This document shows, piece by piece, positions 41,976-51,700 of a stretch of 64,000 bases of DNA. Positions within the stretch are counted from its first letter, which is position 1. Each line of letters opens with the position of its first letter. The DNA is from Anaerolineaceae bacterium. GTDB lineage: Bacteria; Chloroflexota; Anaerolineae; Anaerolineales; Anaerolineaceae. The notes under the pieces were generated by a model that was given only the letters and a program-made list of their open reading frames with translations, was not told the DNA's origin and did not search any database. Both the position numbers and the translations under genes were made by a program. The DNA lies in assembly GCA_016841525.1 (NCBI GenBank), contig JAENYZ010000001.1, forward strand, positions 620,001 through 684,000, written 5' to 3'.

Positions 41976-44453
41976 TTATTTCATGATCATTGGTAAATAA
42001 ACATGCCAGGGCAGCCATAGTCCAGTATATTTATCCGAAAGTCCAGAATAACTAAATCCACCTGTTGATCCACCGACATGGTAAACACTGCCATCCAAGT
42101 GGACGGCGCTTGTACGATAGAACGTGCCGCTCTCCAGGGGGCCTTTATCAATCCATTTATTTGAATTTACATCAAAAGCCAAGGAGCCAGGATAGAGAGC
42201 AAAAGAATCATCAGCACCATTAATTAACCAGAGCTGATCGCCTACGGCAGTATCTGCCTTTGTAAAGCCCATACCCCACAATGGTGTGGGCAGACTTCCC
42301 ATGTCCAGGTTTTCTGAATGCCAAACACCGCTAGGAAACTCGTAACATTGGGTCGAAGCAAATACGACGCTGTCTATATTGGTTCCACCAGCGATGCATA
42401 ACATTTTGTACCCGTCTGCAGGTCTAGAATAAATAAATGCGGCATGGAAATCCCGGGGGGATGTAAACCCTGGTAAGGGTGTTAACCATTGATTTGAGAA
42501 TGCATCATACACAAACACTGTATTCAATGTGCCGCCACCAGGGGCTGTTCCTCCACCTGTCAGGTAACAGCAACCGGTATCAGGGTCCGCTGCCCAGGCT
42601 GGTGCCCAAATACCAGTGTGAGGAGGGGGTGTCCCTGCAGGAGTTAGTTGTGACCATGTATTGGACGACATGCTGTAACGCCAGAGTCCAGTAAAACCGG
42701 CTGTAGCTGCATCACCATATACATAGACCTGATCCGCAACCTGGCAGCCAGATCTTACATAATTAACGCCAAAGGGGGGTTCGGATCCCGGTACAAGTGT
42801 CCACGACTTGGTTAGCGGTGTATAGTAACTCACCCGCATATCGATCCCGTAACCTGTGATGGACCACACTTTTCCATCATAAGCTGCCAAAACGCTATCC
42901 ATTCTTGGGATCGGGTCTGTAGAAATTTCCACCCAATTGCTGTAAAGCCAGTGAATGGCATTGTGAAGGATGTCATCCATCTGGCCTGTCCAGAGATGAT
43001 AAATACCTACATAACCATTAATCGTAACGACACTCCGATCATTCTTAACTGCGACAAATTTTTCACCATCTGACCAGCTGGCAATTTCAACTGTATCTGC
43101 TGTAAGGTAAGTCTCCCCAATATAGTAATACTCACAAACATTCCCAATTCCTGCCATAATTGGATGGGAGCTGTCATAATTTTCGAGACATACATTTGAA
43201 TAATTCTGTGTAATTCCATTGATTGCAGTGTAATTTTCATCCATAAAACGTCCCTGCATTTCCCAGCCTGTTACTCCAAGGGAAAACATCATGTTAATAA
43301 CCTTGCCGCCTAGGTCAACGTAATCCGCCAGCACATTCCCAATACCAACTGGATCACCAAACACATAATTATTCCAGGTAACCACAATATCATAGGCTTG
43401 CAATTGAGTAATTGTGGGTGGTGATGACTTCACGTCGATCAAATCCACTGTACCCAAATCGTCATAATCAAGAAGGGCTTCTTGAATAGGAGAGCCTCCT
43501 GGAATATCATCATCGGCTTCAAGCAGCAGCACTTGTGGACCTGCAGGTACACCAAAATTATCCATTCGGGATATGCCGGATAAACCTGCAATGCCAATGC
43601 CAGTCCCTTCAGGTGCAGGCGCTCCCGTGCAGACATAGGTCTGGTCAGCCTGGATGCCACCATCGATGTTACTGAACGTGATCGTGACTGTATCTCCGAG
43701 GCGGCTGGCTTTCATATGCGCTGTCGTGAAAGGAGAGGATAGTGGAAAAAAGCCCAAACCAAATGGGGCTTCAGCATTATTGTTGCCCGTATAGCAGGCA
43801 GCTTTATTAAATTTTCCTACCCCATCTTGCTGCTGAACCTTTACAAAGACATTATTGACGCCAGCACCATAATTCAACACCAATCCAGCATATTGCACAT
43901 TGATACCCACCGAGGCTACATCCACATCAGCAGTATTGCCGCCCCCCGGTGAATTCTTAAATGTCGCCAGGCCGTAACTGCTGCATATTGCTGCGTGGCT
44001 GCTTACATTACAAAAGCCGGCATGCATCGTCCAGGAAGATCCAATGGGACCGTCAGCCCGATCAAAACTGTCCATAACAAAGGTGCGTGTCCCCAATGAA
44101 GTGCTTGCATATCCCCGTTCCAGATTAGGGATTGTTGATGTCGAGGTTAGATCATTATCTGGAGCAATACTTTCACCGCTTTCTTGCAAATCCCCCACAA
44201 GCTCAGATGGTGGTAAAACCCCGATTGATTTATCTTCCACCTCCTGGGTAATACCTTCAGCTAAACGCGGCCCATAATTGGGTTCTATAGGATTGTTCAC
44301 ACCTGGCTCGTCAATAAATAAATCGCCACCATCCGTCGCCTTTGGTGGGTCAGCCTCTTCTGCATTAACGATTCGGGTATTCCCCAATTCTCCTAATGGA
44401 ATCATTAACAGGCTAAATAAAACAAGAATTGATAAAATCTTTTTTGCATGCAT
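41976..44453 (-). CDS. Large secreted Kelch-like protein with C-terminal YLPMIMK motif
   Basis: The 825-residue protein starts at ATG 44453 (GGAGG 6 bases upstream) with a signal peptide (ILSILVLFSLLMIPLG). The N-terminal third has an acidic linker and a concanavalin-like beta region. A middle ThuA/glutamine amidotransferase-like fold (VLLLEADDD, YDIVVTWNNYVFGD) follows. The C-terminal half has Kelch-type blades (DGKVWSITGYGID, TGLWRYSMSSNTWSQLTPAG). It ends HVYLPMIMK, a short hydrophobic tail seen on many exported Chloroflexi proteins, possibly a sorting signal (inference). Confidence 0.8.
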   Translation of the reverse strand: MHAKKILSILVLFSLLMIPLGELGNTRIVNAEEADPPKATDGGDLFIDEPGVNNPIEPNYGPRLAEGITQEVEDKSIGVLPPSELVGDLQESGESIAPDNDLTSTSTIPNLERGYASTSLGTRTFVMDSFDRADGPIGSSWTMHAGFCNVSSHAAICSSYGLATFKNSPGGGNTADVDVASVGINVQYAGLVLNYGAGVNNVFVKVQQQDGVGKFNKAACYTGNNNAEAPFGLGFFPLSSPFTTAHMKASRLGDTVTITFSNIDGGIQADQTYVCTGAPAPEGTGIGIAGLSGISRMDNFGVPAGPQVLLLEADDDIPGGSPIQEALLDYDDLGTVDLIDVKSSPPTITQLQAYDIVVTWNNYVFGDPVGIGNVLADYVDLGGKVINMMFSLGVTGWEMQGRFMDENYTAINGITQNYSNVCLENYDSSHPIMAGIGNVCEYYYIGETYLTADTVEIASWSDGEKFVAVKNDRSVVTINGYVGIYHLWTGQMDDILHNAIHWLYSNWVEISTDPIPRMDSVLAAYDGKVWSITGYGIDMRVSYYTPLTKSWTLVPGSEPPFGVNYVRSGCQVADQVYVYGDAATAGFTGLWRYSMSSNTWSQLTPAGTPPPHTGIWAPAWAADPDTGCCYLTGGGTAPGGGTLNTVFVYDAFSNQWLTPLPGFTSPRDFHAAFIYSRPADGYKMLCIAGGTNIDSVVFASTQCYEFPSGVWHSENLDMGSLPTPLWGMGFTKADTAVGDQLWLINGADDSFALYPGSLAFDVNSNKWIDKGPLESGTFYRTSAVHLDGSVYHVGGSTGGFSYSGLSDKYTGLWLPWHVYLPMIMK

Positions 44454-44862
44454 CCCTGACCTCCATACCAAATTCAAAATATCAACACAATTAAAGATTA
44501 TCAAAAAGGCACATTTACATACCTCCCCCTTTTCTAAAAAATCCATCTGTCATGCAAAAATCACAAATTTGAGGCATGATCACCTCTTTCCAAAGATGAG
44601 GTGGAGAAATACAAGAAAGGTACCATGTAAACTAATGTAAAAATAATTCTCGATGCTGCAGTGATGTAGATTGATGTGAGTGTGGAAAAATCAAAATTGC
44701 CGTATAAGCCAGGAAGCTTACGCCGATATTCTTTGTTAAATTTAGTTTATATCTAAAATTTTTGTATGTCAATAAGAACTTTTCAAAAAAATATTTCAAA
44801 AGGATATTGCATACTTGTTGCAATCAGATTATGATAAATAAAACAAATATTCGAAGAATCCT
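44454..44862. other. Divergent intergenic region
   Basis: These 409 bases separate the Kelch-like gene and the helicase gene. A weak inverted repeat (CACCTC at 44581-44586, GAGGTG at 44598-44603) lies near the Kelch-side promoter area. The part at 44740-44860 is A/T-rich. No gene is called. Confidence 0.5.
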
Positions 44863-47385
44863 ATGCCTGATAAGATCAAAACCATTCTCAGCCGCTGGCG
44901 CAGCCATCAAACCATCGCCGAAAACGTGGTCGAATGGCGCGTGTTGGCAGCAAAACCTGCCGAGCTTACCGAATTTCCAGAAAGCCTTTCCCCACAACTT
45001 GCAGAACAGCTGCGATTAATGGGGATTAACGCTTTGTATGCACATCAAACCCAAGCTTTCCAAAACGTGTGGGAAGGCTATAACGTGGCGATTGTGTCAG
45101 GGACGGCAAGCGGGAAGACCCTGTGCTACAACCTGCCAGTGATCGACAGAATGATCAAGGCACCGGGCGGCAAAGCCTTGTACCTGTTTCCTACAAAAGC
45201 GCTCGCCCAGGATCAGCTCAAAAATTTACAGGAAACGGTCCACAATATCGAGATCAGCGGGATGAACAGTGTCAATATTTATGACGGCGATACACCTCAA
45301 CACCTCCGTTCAGCAATCCGGCGTGAAAGCAGCATCATCCTGACCAACCCGGATATGCTCCACACCGGCATCCTCCCCCACCACACCGCCTGGAAGGACT
45401 TTTTTGCCGCTCTGAGCTTCGTCGTCATCGATGAAATGCACGCCTATCGCGGCGTTTTTGGCTCCCATGTTGCCAACGTCATTCGAAGGTTAAAACGGAT
45501 ATGCCGTTTTTACGGCAGTCAGCCCCAATTCATCCTGACCTCAGCCACCATTGCCAATCCAAAAGCCCTGGCGGAAGGTTTGATCGAGAAACCTGTCACG
45601 GTCATTGACCAGGACGGCTCACCCCACGGTGAAAAGCATTTTCTAATCTACAATCCCCCTTTCATCGACAAAAAACTGGGGATACGTCAAAGTTCACTTT
45701 TAGATGGTTCCTACTTAGCGGGTGAACTTATCGAAGAAAATATTCAGACCATTGTTTTTGGCCGCACGCGTCGGTCAATCGAACTCATCCTGACATACCT
45801 CCGTCAGAGGGATTCCAGCCAAAATCCCAATCGTGTCCGCGGTTATCGCAGCGGCTATCTCTCCAAAGAGCGACGGGCGATTGAAGAAGGTTTGCGTCGT
45901 GGGGACGTCCAGGGCGTTGTGGCAACATCCGCTTTGGAATTGGGGATCGACATCGGCAGCATGGATGCAGCGGTCTTAATTGGCTACCCCGGAAGCATTG
46001 CGGGGGCACGTCAGCAGGCAGGACGAGCTGGGCGAAAGCTTGCCCCCTCACTGGCGGTGATGGTTACCTCAGCAACGGCAATGGACCAATACCTTGCACG
46101 TCACCCGGACTATTTCTTTGATCGCTCACCTGAGCGCGCATTAATTGCACCCAACAACCTTTTGATCCTGCTGCAGCACATTCGATGCGCTGCATTCGAA
46201 CTCCCCTTCCAATTGGACGAAGGATTTGGCGCTATTCCAGCAGAAAGACTGGCTGCTTTTCTTGAGCTGCTCTCTCAGAATGGGCAGCTCCATCATCAGG
46301 GCGACCGCTATTTCTGGATGGCAGACCAGTACCCTGCTGCTGATATCTCGTTAAGGAATGCAACACCGGATAACATCAGCCTGATCGTCAAAGGAACCTA
46401 TAAAAACAAAACCATCGGGCAGGTGGACCTGAACAGTGCCTATTGGATGGTGCATCCAGAGGCGATTTACCTGCATGAGGGCACTGCCTACCAGGTGGAA
46501 GATCTGGATCTCGAATCCGGTGTGGCATATCTGCGTCAGACCGCCGTGGACTACTACACCCAGGCACAAAAAGAAACCAGTGTTGAAGAAAAAAGTCGGA
46601 TCAAGCAAACCCAGCTAATGGGTACGCAAAAATCTTTAGGGGAAATCCTTGTGACCACAAAAGTTGTTGGTTATCGAAAGATCCGCTGGTTCACACATGA
46701 ATTTTTGGGCGGCGGTAAGGTTGATCTCCCCCCCACGCACCTCAATACCATCGGTTACTGGATTTCAATAAATGAAGAAACGGTGAACAATCTAAAAGAC
46801 CAGATGCTCTGGAATTCTGAGCACAACGATTATGGTTCAGATTGGGATAAAATTCGTCAACACGTTTTGAACCGTGATGGTCGCCGCTGCCAGGTTTGCG
46901 GTGCAGCGGATTCGGTTCGACCATTGCATGTTCATCATATTCAACCCTTCCGCAGGTTTACAAATCTAGAGTCTGCAAACCAATTACAAAACCTGATCAC
47001 CTTATGCCCAACCTGCCATCGAAAAGCCGAATCCAGCGTCCGAATTCGCAGCGGCATGGCTGGTTTGAGCTACATATTACACAGCTTAGCTCCACTGATG
47101 TTGATGTGCGACGGGGAAGATATCGATGTGCACTACGATCCGAACTCAATCCTGGGTGAGGGAAGACCGACGGTTGTTTTGTATGATAATATCCCCGGCG
47201 GATTGGGATTATCAGAAAACCTGTACGAGATGCATGAACAATTGATCTCACAAGCATTCGAAACCATCACTTATTGTGAATGTGAAGACGGCTGCCCTTC
47301 CTGCGTCGGGCCAATTGGAGAGGAGGCTTCCGGCGGCAAAGCAGAAACCCTGGCAATTCTTGAGGCGTTGATTCGAAATGACTGA
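44863..47385 (+). CDS. MrfA-like DEAD/DEAH helicase with inserted HNH domain
   Basis: The 840-residue SF2 helicase resembles B. subtilis MrfA (YprA), which unwinds DNA during mitomycin damage repair. It has Walker A SGTASGKT, box VVIDEMHAYRG, LTSATIANP and QQAGRAGRK. The C-terminal DUF1998-type zinc site is CECEDGCPSC. Between the winged-helix region and that domain, residues about 645-725 form an HNH nuclease module (CQVC, HVHHIQPFRR, LCPTCHRKAE). YprA is about 750 residues, so the insert explains the extra length. It overlaps the MrfB-like gene by 8 bases. Confidence 0.9.
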   Translation: MPDKIKTILSRWRSHQTIAENVVEWRVLAAKPAELTEFPESLSPQLAEQLRLMGINALYAHQTQAFQNVWEGYNVAIVSGTASGKTLCYNLPVIDRMIKAPGGKALYLFPTKALAQDQLKNLQETVHNIEISGMNSVNIYDGDTPQHLRSAIRRESSIILTNPDMLHTGILPHHTAWKDFFAALSFVVIDEMHAYRGVFGSHVANVIRRLKRICRFYGSQPQFILTSATIANPKALAEGLIEKPVTVIDQDGSPHGEKHFLIYNPPFIDKKLGIRQSSLLDGSYLAGELIEENIQTIVFGRTRRSIELILTYLRQRDSSQNPNRVRGYRSGYLSKERRAIEEGLRRGDVQGVVATSALELGIDIGSMDAAVLIGYPGSIAGARQQAGRAGRKLAPSLAVMVTSATAMDQYLARHPDYFFDRSPERALIAPNNLLILLQHIRCAAFELPFQLDEGFGAIPAERLAAFLELLSQNGQLHHQGDRYFWMADQYPAADISLRNATPDNISLIVKGTYKNKTIGQVDLNSAYWMVHPEAIYLHEGTAYQVEDLDLESGVAYLRQTAVDYYTQAQKETSVEEKSRIKQTQLMGTQKSLGEILVTTKVVGYRKIRWFTHEFLGGGKVDLPPTHLNTIGYWISINEETVNNLKDQMLWNSEHNDYGSDWDKIRQHVLNRDGRRCQVCGAADSVRPLHVHHIQPFRRFTNLESANQLQNLITLCPTCHRKAESSVRIRSGMAGLSYILHSLAPLMLMCDGEDIDVHYDPNSILGEGRPTVVLYDNIPGGLGLSENLYEMHEQLISQAFETITYCECEDGCPSCVGPIGEEASGGKAETLAILEALIRND

Positions 47386-48607
47386 TTGGAAATCGCTCTC
47401 CGAACAATTAAAAGGCCTTGGGGTCACGATTGGGAAAGAGACAAAATTTAAGAAAAACCATGCCAATAAACGTCCCATTGAGTCAGTGGTTGACGGCAGT
47501 TTCCGCGAGTTAATTTACGGACAGGTCTTTTGCCACGAAGAAATTTATCAGCAAGACCACACTCACGGTGAGAAACCCCTTTACCCAAAACAACCTATCA
47601 AAACCCTTTGCGAATGGGCTGGAGCGACAGCCTTAACACCAGGTGATATTCAAGATTTCATCTTTCTAGATACCGAAACCAGCGGCCTTGCAGGTGGCAC
47701 CGGGACATATGCCTTCGAGGTTGGTTTGGGGCGTTTCACTGAAAAGGGCTTTCACTTAGCACAATTCTTTATGCGTCACCCTGGAGAAGAACCTGCCCTC
47801 CTGGCAGGTCTATCGGAATTCATGGATGGCATGAAAGCTGTCGTGACCTACAATGGGAAATCCTTTGATATTCCATTACTTAACACGCGCTATACCTTAA
47901 TGGGAATGACCAGCCCCTTTACAGATATTGATCATTTCGACCTTCTTCCCTTAGCACGCAGACTGTGGCGCATACGTTTGGAAAGCCGAACTTTAGCCAA
48001 TGTTGAAAATCAAATCCTGGGGGTGCAGCGAGGTGAAGAAGAGGTGCCTGGTTATTTGATTCCGGAGATGTATTTTGAATACCTCAAATCCCAGGATGCC
48101 AGCTCGATGAAGGGGATTTTTTATCACAACGCCATCGATATTCTCAGCCTTGCAGGACTCTTCAGTCACATGGCATATCTGCTGAGTGAGCCGCATTCAG
48201 ATAAGATCGATCACATTGAAGATGTCGTCGCTTTGGCACGCTTTTTTGAGTCGATGGGCGACATCCCCCAGGCACAGAAGCTGTATCAGAAAGCACTGGC
48301 GGCTGATATGCCCGAAGACCTTTATTGGGACACGCTTGAGCGTTATTCCTTCCTTCTGAAGCGCCAGGATAATTGGGACACTGCCATTTCATTATGGGAA
48401 TTAGCAGCGAAAAACAACGCCCTTTATGCCATCGAGGAATTAGCAAAATACTATGAGCATCGTGCAAAAGAGTTGGAAACAGCCAAAGAATGGACATTAA
48501 AGGGGATAAAAATTTTGCAGGAACAGCTCCTGCCGGCTTATGAACACTATCAATGGCAGGAAAAATTAATCTACCGGCTGGACCGCCTTGAGCGTAAGCT
48601 TACTTAA
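47378..48607 (+). CDS. MrfB-like DEDDh exonuclease with TPR tail
   Basis: The 409-residue protein has a ribonuclease H-like exonuclease domain. FLDTETSGLAGG supplies the acidic pair, VTYNGKSFDIPLLNTR supplies the second motif, and FYHNAIDILSLAGL supplies His and Asp. The C-terminal 150 residues form TPR-like helices (ARFFESMGDIPQAQKLYQKA). B. subtilis MrfB (YprB) is about the same length and works with MrfA in damage repair. Overlapping frames imply the same partnership. Confidence 0.9.
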   Translation: MTDWKSLSEQLKGLGVTIGKETKFKKNHANKRPIESVVDGSFRELIYGQVFCHEEIYQQDHTHGEKPLYPKQPIKTLCEWAGATALTPGDIQDFIFLDTETSGLAGGTGTYAFEVGLGRFTEKGFHLAQFFMRHPGEEPALLAGLSEFMDGMKAVVTYNGKSFDIPLLNTRYTLMGMTSPFTDIDHFDLLPLARRLWRIRLESRTLANVENQILGVQRGEEEVPGYLIPEMYFEYLKSQDASSMKGIFYHNAIDILSLAGLFSHMAYLLSEPHSDKIDHIEDVVALARFFESMGDIPQAQKLYQKALAADMPEDLYWDTLERYSFLLKRQDNWDTAISLWELAAKNNALYAIEELAKYYEHRAKELETAKEWTLKGIKILQEQLLPAYEHYQWQEKLIYRLDRLERKLT

Positions 48608-48677
48608 GATTAATTAAAAAATTGTATGTTTAATCAATTAATCGTGCCAAAACAATCAAATTAACAGCTTAAAATGG

Positions 48678-48683
48678 TATAAT
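48678..48683 (+). promoter_or_regulatory. Extended -10 upstream of the YebC gene
   Basis: TGG followed by TATAAT is an extended -10 element about 57 bases before the YebC ATG. No strong -35 is needed with this motif. It may drive the YebC-ruvC-SpoU-ruvA run. Confidence 0.6.
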
Positions 48684-48739
48684 CCTTCTGTAGTTCTAAC
48701 CCCGTCATTTATTTTTGGGATTTTAAGGAGAACGTTTCT

Positions 48740-49495
48740 ATGTCAGGACATTCGCATTGGGCGACAATTAAACGTAAAAAAGGGGCTGCGGACGCCAAAA
48801 AGGGCAAGATTTTTACCCGAATCGCACGCGAGATTGTCATCGCTGCCCGAGAAGGCGGCGGTGATCCAAGCATGAATGTGCGTCTCGAGCTTGCCATCGA
48901 TAAAGCTAAAGCAGCCAACATGCCCAAGGACAGCATCGATCGGGCAATCAAACGCGGCACTGGTGATGACAAAGAAGGCGTCGATTTTGAAGAAATTCTA
49001 TACGAAGGGTATGCAGCACACGGCGTAGCCCTGATGATCGAATGCGTCACCGAAAATCGAAATCGAACTGTTGCTGAACTTCGTCACACCCTCTCTAAAG
49101 CAGGCGGAAATATGGCTGACCCGGGTTCCGTTAGCTGGCAGTTTGACCGTGTGACTTATTTTGCGATCCCTGCGGATACTTACGATTTTGATACAATTTT
49201 TGAACTGGCAGTTGAGGCCGGCGCTGATGATATTGAGCAAGAAGATAATTTGATTGAGATTATTGGTAAACCCAGCAGTTACCAATCTATTGCAGATCAC
49301 CTCAGCAAAGCCAATATCAAACCAGAAGAATCCGGTATCCGTTTCTTACCAAAACAGGAGATCAACCTGGACGTTGAAAATACTCTCAAGGTGATGAAGA
49401 CCATCGAAAACCTTGAAGAGCTCGATGACATCCAAAACATTTACTCGAATTTGGATATCACCGAAGAAGCAATCCAGGCCATGGAAAACGAATAA
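48740..49495 (+). CDS. YebC/PmpR family regulator
   Basis: The 251-residue protein starts MSGHSHWATIKRKKGAADA and continues with TRIAREIVIAAREGG, the YebC signature. YebC-type proteins act as DNA-binding regulators or, as shown for some members, in translation of proline-rich stretches. Length is typical. ruvC follows after 7 bases, an arrangement also seen in many other bacteria. AAGGAG lies upstream. Confidence 0.94.
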   Translation: MSGHSHWATIKRKKGAADAKKGKIFTRIAREIVIAAREGGGDPSMNVRLELAIDKAKAANMPKDSIDRAIKRGTGDDKEGVDFEEILYEGYAAHGVALMIECVTENRNRTVAELRHTLSKAGGNMADPGSVSWQFDRVTYFAIPADTYDFDTIFELAVEAGADDIEQEDNLIEIIGKPSSYQSIADHLSKANIKPEESGIRFLPKQEINLDVENTLKVMKTIENLEELDDIQNIYSNLDITEEAIQAMENE

Positions 49496-49502
49496 GCGAA
49501 GA

Positions 49503-50006
49503 ATGCTTGTTCTTGGTATTGATCCCGGTATCGCAATAACAGGATATGGGTTGGTCCAAACTGGGAATCGCAGTGATTACCAGTGTATCGATTATGGCGT
49601 CATCAGGACGGAGTCAGGCATTCCTGATTCTGATCGTTTGGCAATCCTTTACAAGGAGCTTAAAAGCCTCCTACAGCAATATGAGGTTCAATCCAGCGCG
49701 GTTGAAAAACTGTTTTTTCAGAAGAACGTAAGAACAGCGTTTTCTGTTGGGCAAGCGCGCGGTGTTACATTGCTTGCGCTTGCACAAAGCCAGCTGCCAA
49801 TCAGTGAATATACGCCAAACGAAATCAAGCAAGCAGTCTGCGGATACGGCAGCGCAGGAAAAAGCCAGGTTCAGCGGATGGTGCAAACACTACTCAACCT
49901 TGATGAATTGCCAAAACCCGATGATGCTGCTGATGCATTAGCTGTGGCGATTTGCCATATCAACCACAAATCCTTTGAAAACTTCGTTGAAAGCGCAGAA
50001 ACATGA
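49503..50006 (+). CDS. ruvC: Crossover junction endodeoxyribonuclease RuvC
   Basis: The 167-residue resolvase cuts Holliday junctions. The acidic residues lie in LGIDPGIAITGYG, VEKLFFQ and DAADALAVAICH. I start at ATG 49503 because the longer frame overlaps YebC in another frame. Its stop overlaps the next ATG (50003), so translation is coupled. Confidence 0.95.
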   Translation: MLVLGIDPGIAITGYGLVQTGNRSDYQCIDYGVIRTESGIPDSDRLAILYKELKSLLQQYEVQSSAVEKLFFQKNVRTAFSVGQARGVTLLALAQSQLPISEYTPNEIKQAVCGYGSAGKSQVQRMVQTLLNLDELPKPDDAADALAVAICHINHKSFENFVESAET

Positions 50007-50818
50007 CCCTGATCACCAGTTTTGCGAACCAAAATGTGAAGTTGATTCGCAAACTCGAGCAGAAGAAATACCGTCAGGAAACAGGTAAATTTTTTATAGA
50101 AGGCTTACGCACGGTGGGAGAGGCGGTCCAAACCGGCGCTCCAATTGAAAGCCTCGTGATTGTACCCGGGCTTCTGGTCAGCGATTTTGGGCTTAGTTTG
50201 CTTGAACATCCCGCCCTTCAAAACATTGACCGTATCGAAGTAAGCGCTGAAATATATCAAAAAATTGCCCACAAAGAGGGTCCCCAGGGGATTGGTGCAA
50301 TCGTCAGGCAGCACTGGCAAAGCATCGACCAGATTCGCCCTGGTCACGACGATTTATGGGTGGCATTGGATTCCATCTCTGACCCGGGAAACCTTGGCAC
50401 AATCATGCGCACAGCGGATTCGGTTGGGTCTCGAGGCGTGATTTTGCTCGGACAATCAACAGACCCCTATGATCCCACTGCTGTCAAAGCGAGCATGGGG
50501 GCAATTTTCTCTCTCGATTTGATACAATCGGACTGGGACACCTTACAGGAATGGCGATTGCAAAACCAGGTTTGCATGGTCGGCACATCGGATAGTGCAA
50601 ACACAGATTATCAAAACGTCAAATACAAACACCCCTTGATCCTGTTGATGGGCAGTGAACGCCATGGTCTTTCATCAGAAATGCAATCCGCCTGTGACCA
50701 CATGGTTTTCATCCCCATGGCAGGACGCAGTGATTCCCTGAACTTGGCCGTCGCAACAGCGGTTATGCTTTATGAAATTTACAACCAATCACGAAAGCTG
50801 GATATAATAGACTCATGA
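50003..50818 (+). CDS. SpoU/TrmH-type RNA 2'-O-methyltransferase
   Basis: The 271-residue protein has an N-terminal substrate-binding domain (LEQKKYRQETGKFFIEGLR) and the SPOUT knot with motif 1 DSISDPGNLGTIMRTA, motif 2 LLMGSERHGLS and motif 3 IPMAGRSDSLNLAVA. Members methylate rRNA or tRNA ribose. The target is unknown. It is sandwiched between ruvC and ruvA with ATGA overlaps at both ends, so it shares their transcript. Confidence 0.9.
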   Translation: MTLITSFANQNVKLIRKLEQKKYRQETGKFFIEGLRTVGEAVQTGAPIESLVIVPGLLVSDFGLSLLEHPALQNIDRIEVSAEIYQKIAHKEGPQGIGAIVRQHWQSIDQIRPGHDDLWVALDSISDPGNLGTIMRTADSVGSRGVILLGQSTDPYDPTAVKASMGAIFSLDLIQSDWDTLQEWRLQNQVCMVGTSDSANTDYQNVKYKHPLILLMGSERHGLSSEMQSACDHMVFIPMAGRSDSLNLAVATAVMLYEIYNQSRKLDIIDS

Positions 50819-51390
50819 TTGCATCTATCACTGGCGAAATTAGCCATATACTCGATGGTCAGGTCGTAATAAATGTGGGCGGCATTGGTTTGCTGCTTAA
50901 CCTTACTGACGAAACCTGCCTGAGCTGCCGTCCTGGAAACAAAAAGGCCTTTCACACATATCTCGTTGTTCGTGAGGATAACCTTTCTTTGTATGGCTTC
51001 GAAACCATGGAAGAACGAGATTTATTTATTCACCTGATCGGTGTCGCAGGTGTCGGGCCAAAAACTGCCCTGGCATCGCTCTCGACCCTGACCCCAGCGG
51101 TGATAAGACGAGCAATCACCGGCGACCAACCCGAGATTTTTACCCGGGTTCCCGGCATCGGAAAGCGAACCGCACAGAAGATCATCCTTGATTTGCAGGG
51201 AAAAATTCAACCACTGGAGCCCCTGGAAGCCGCATCAAGGATGGATGAGGTGGATACCGAGGTGATGGAAGCCCTGACAGCCCTGGGATATTCTATCGTT
51301 GAGGCACAAGCTGCCCTGCAATCCCTGGGTAAGAATGAAGATTCCGATGCGGAAACCCGGCTGCGCAAAGCCCTGCAGTATTTTTCATAA
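50815..51390 (+). CDS. ruvA: Holliday junction DNA helicase subunit RuvA
   Basis: The 191-residue protein binds Holliday junctions and loads RuvB. The N-terminal OB domain (VINVGGIGLLLNL), two helix-hairpin-helix motifs (IGVAGVGPKTALASL, TRVPGIGKRTAQKI) and C-terminal domain III (ALTALGYSIVEAQAAL) are all present. It ends the run without ruvB, which must lie elsewhere. Confidence 0.95.
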   Translation: MIASITGEISHILDGQVVINVGGIGLLLNLTDETCLSCRPGNKKAFHTYLVVREDNLSLYGFETMEERDLFIHLIGVAGVGPKTALASLSTLTPAVIRRAITGDQPEIFTRVPGIGKRTAQKIILDLQGKIQPLEPLEAASRMDEVDTEVMEALTALGYSIVEAQAALQSLGKNEDSDAETRLRKALQYFS

Positions 51391-51700
51391 CAAAAATTTT
51401 TCTGTAATATGTAGAGGCAGGTCTGCTTAAACCCTCAGCAGGGCTCTGTGCCTACCCATTATTACACAAGGATTTATTGTGTAGGGACAGGACTCTGTGC
51501 CTGCCCATTATTAAAATAGGCGACCAAAGAGGGTCGCCCCTACAACAATCGAATTATGCTTGTAAGCAACCTATCCGAAAATTTGATAAAATATTATTAT
51601 ACTTTTGAATTAATTCTAATTTTTCTCCATTTTTCTTTTGGATTCTTGGCTTAACGGGTAAAATTTACGCGTTATCCAATATTTCTAGTCGAGAGGTCCA
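51391..51700. repeat. Intergenic region of palindromic repeat units
   Basis: A unit at 51411-51464 and a unit at 51480-51513 both end CTCTGTGCCTRCCCATTATT. A third, 51517-51543, is GGCGACC...GGTCGCC closed by CCTAC. The units pair GTAGGGRCAGG-like ends with CCTGCCC. The last 100 bases are A/T-rich and should hold the promoter of the next gene. Confidence 0.7.
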
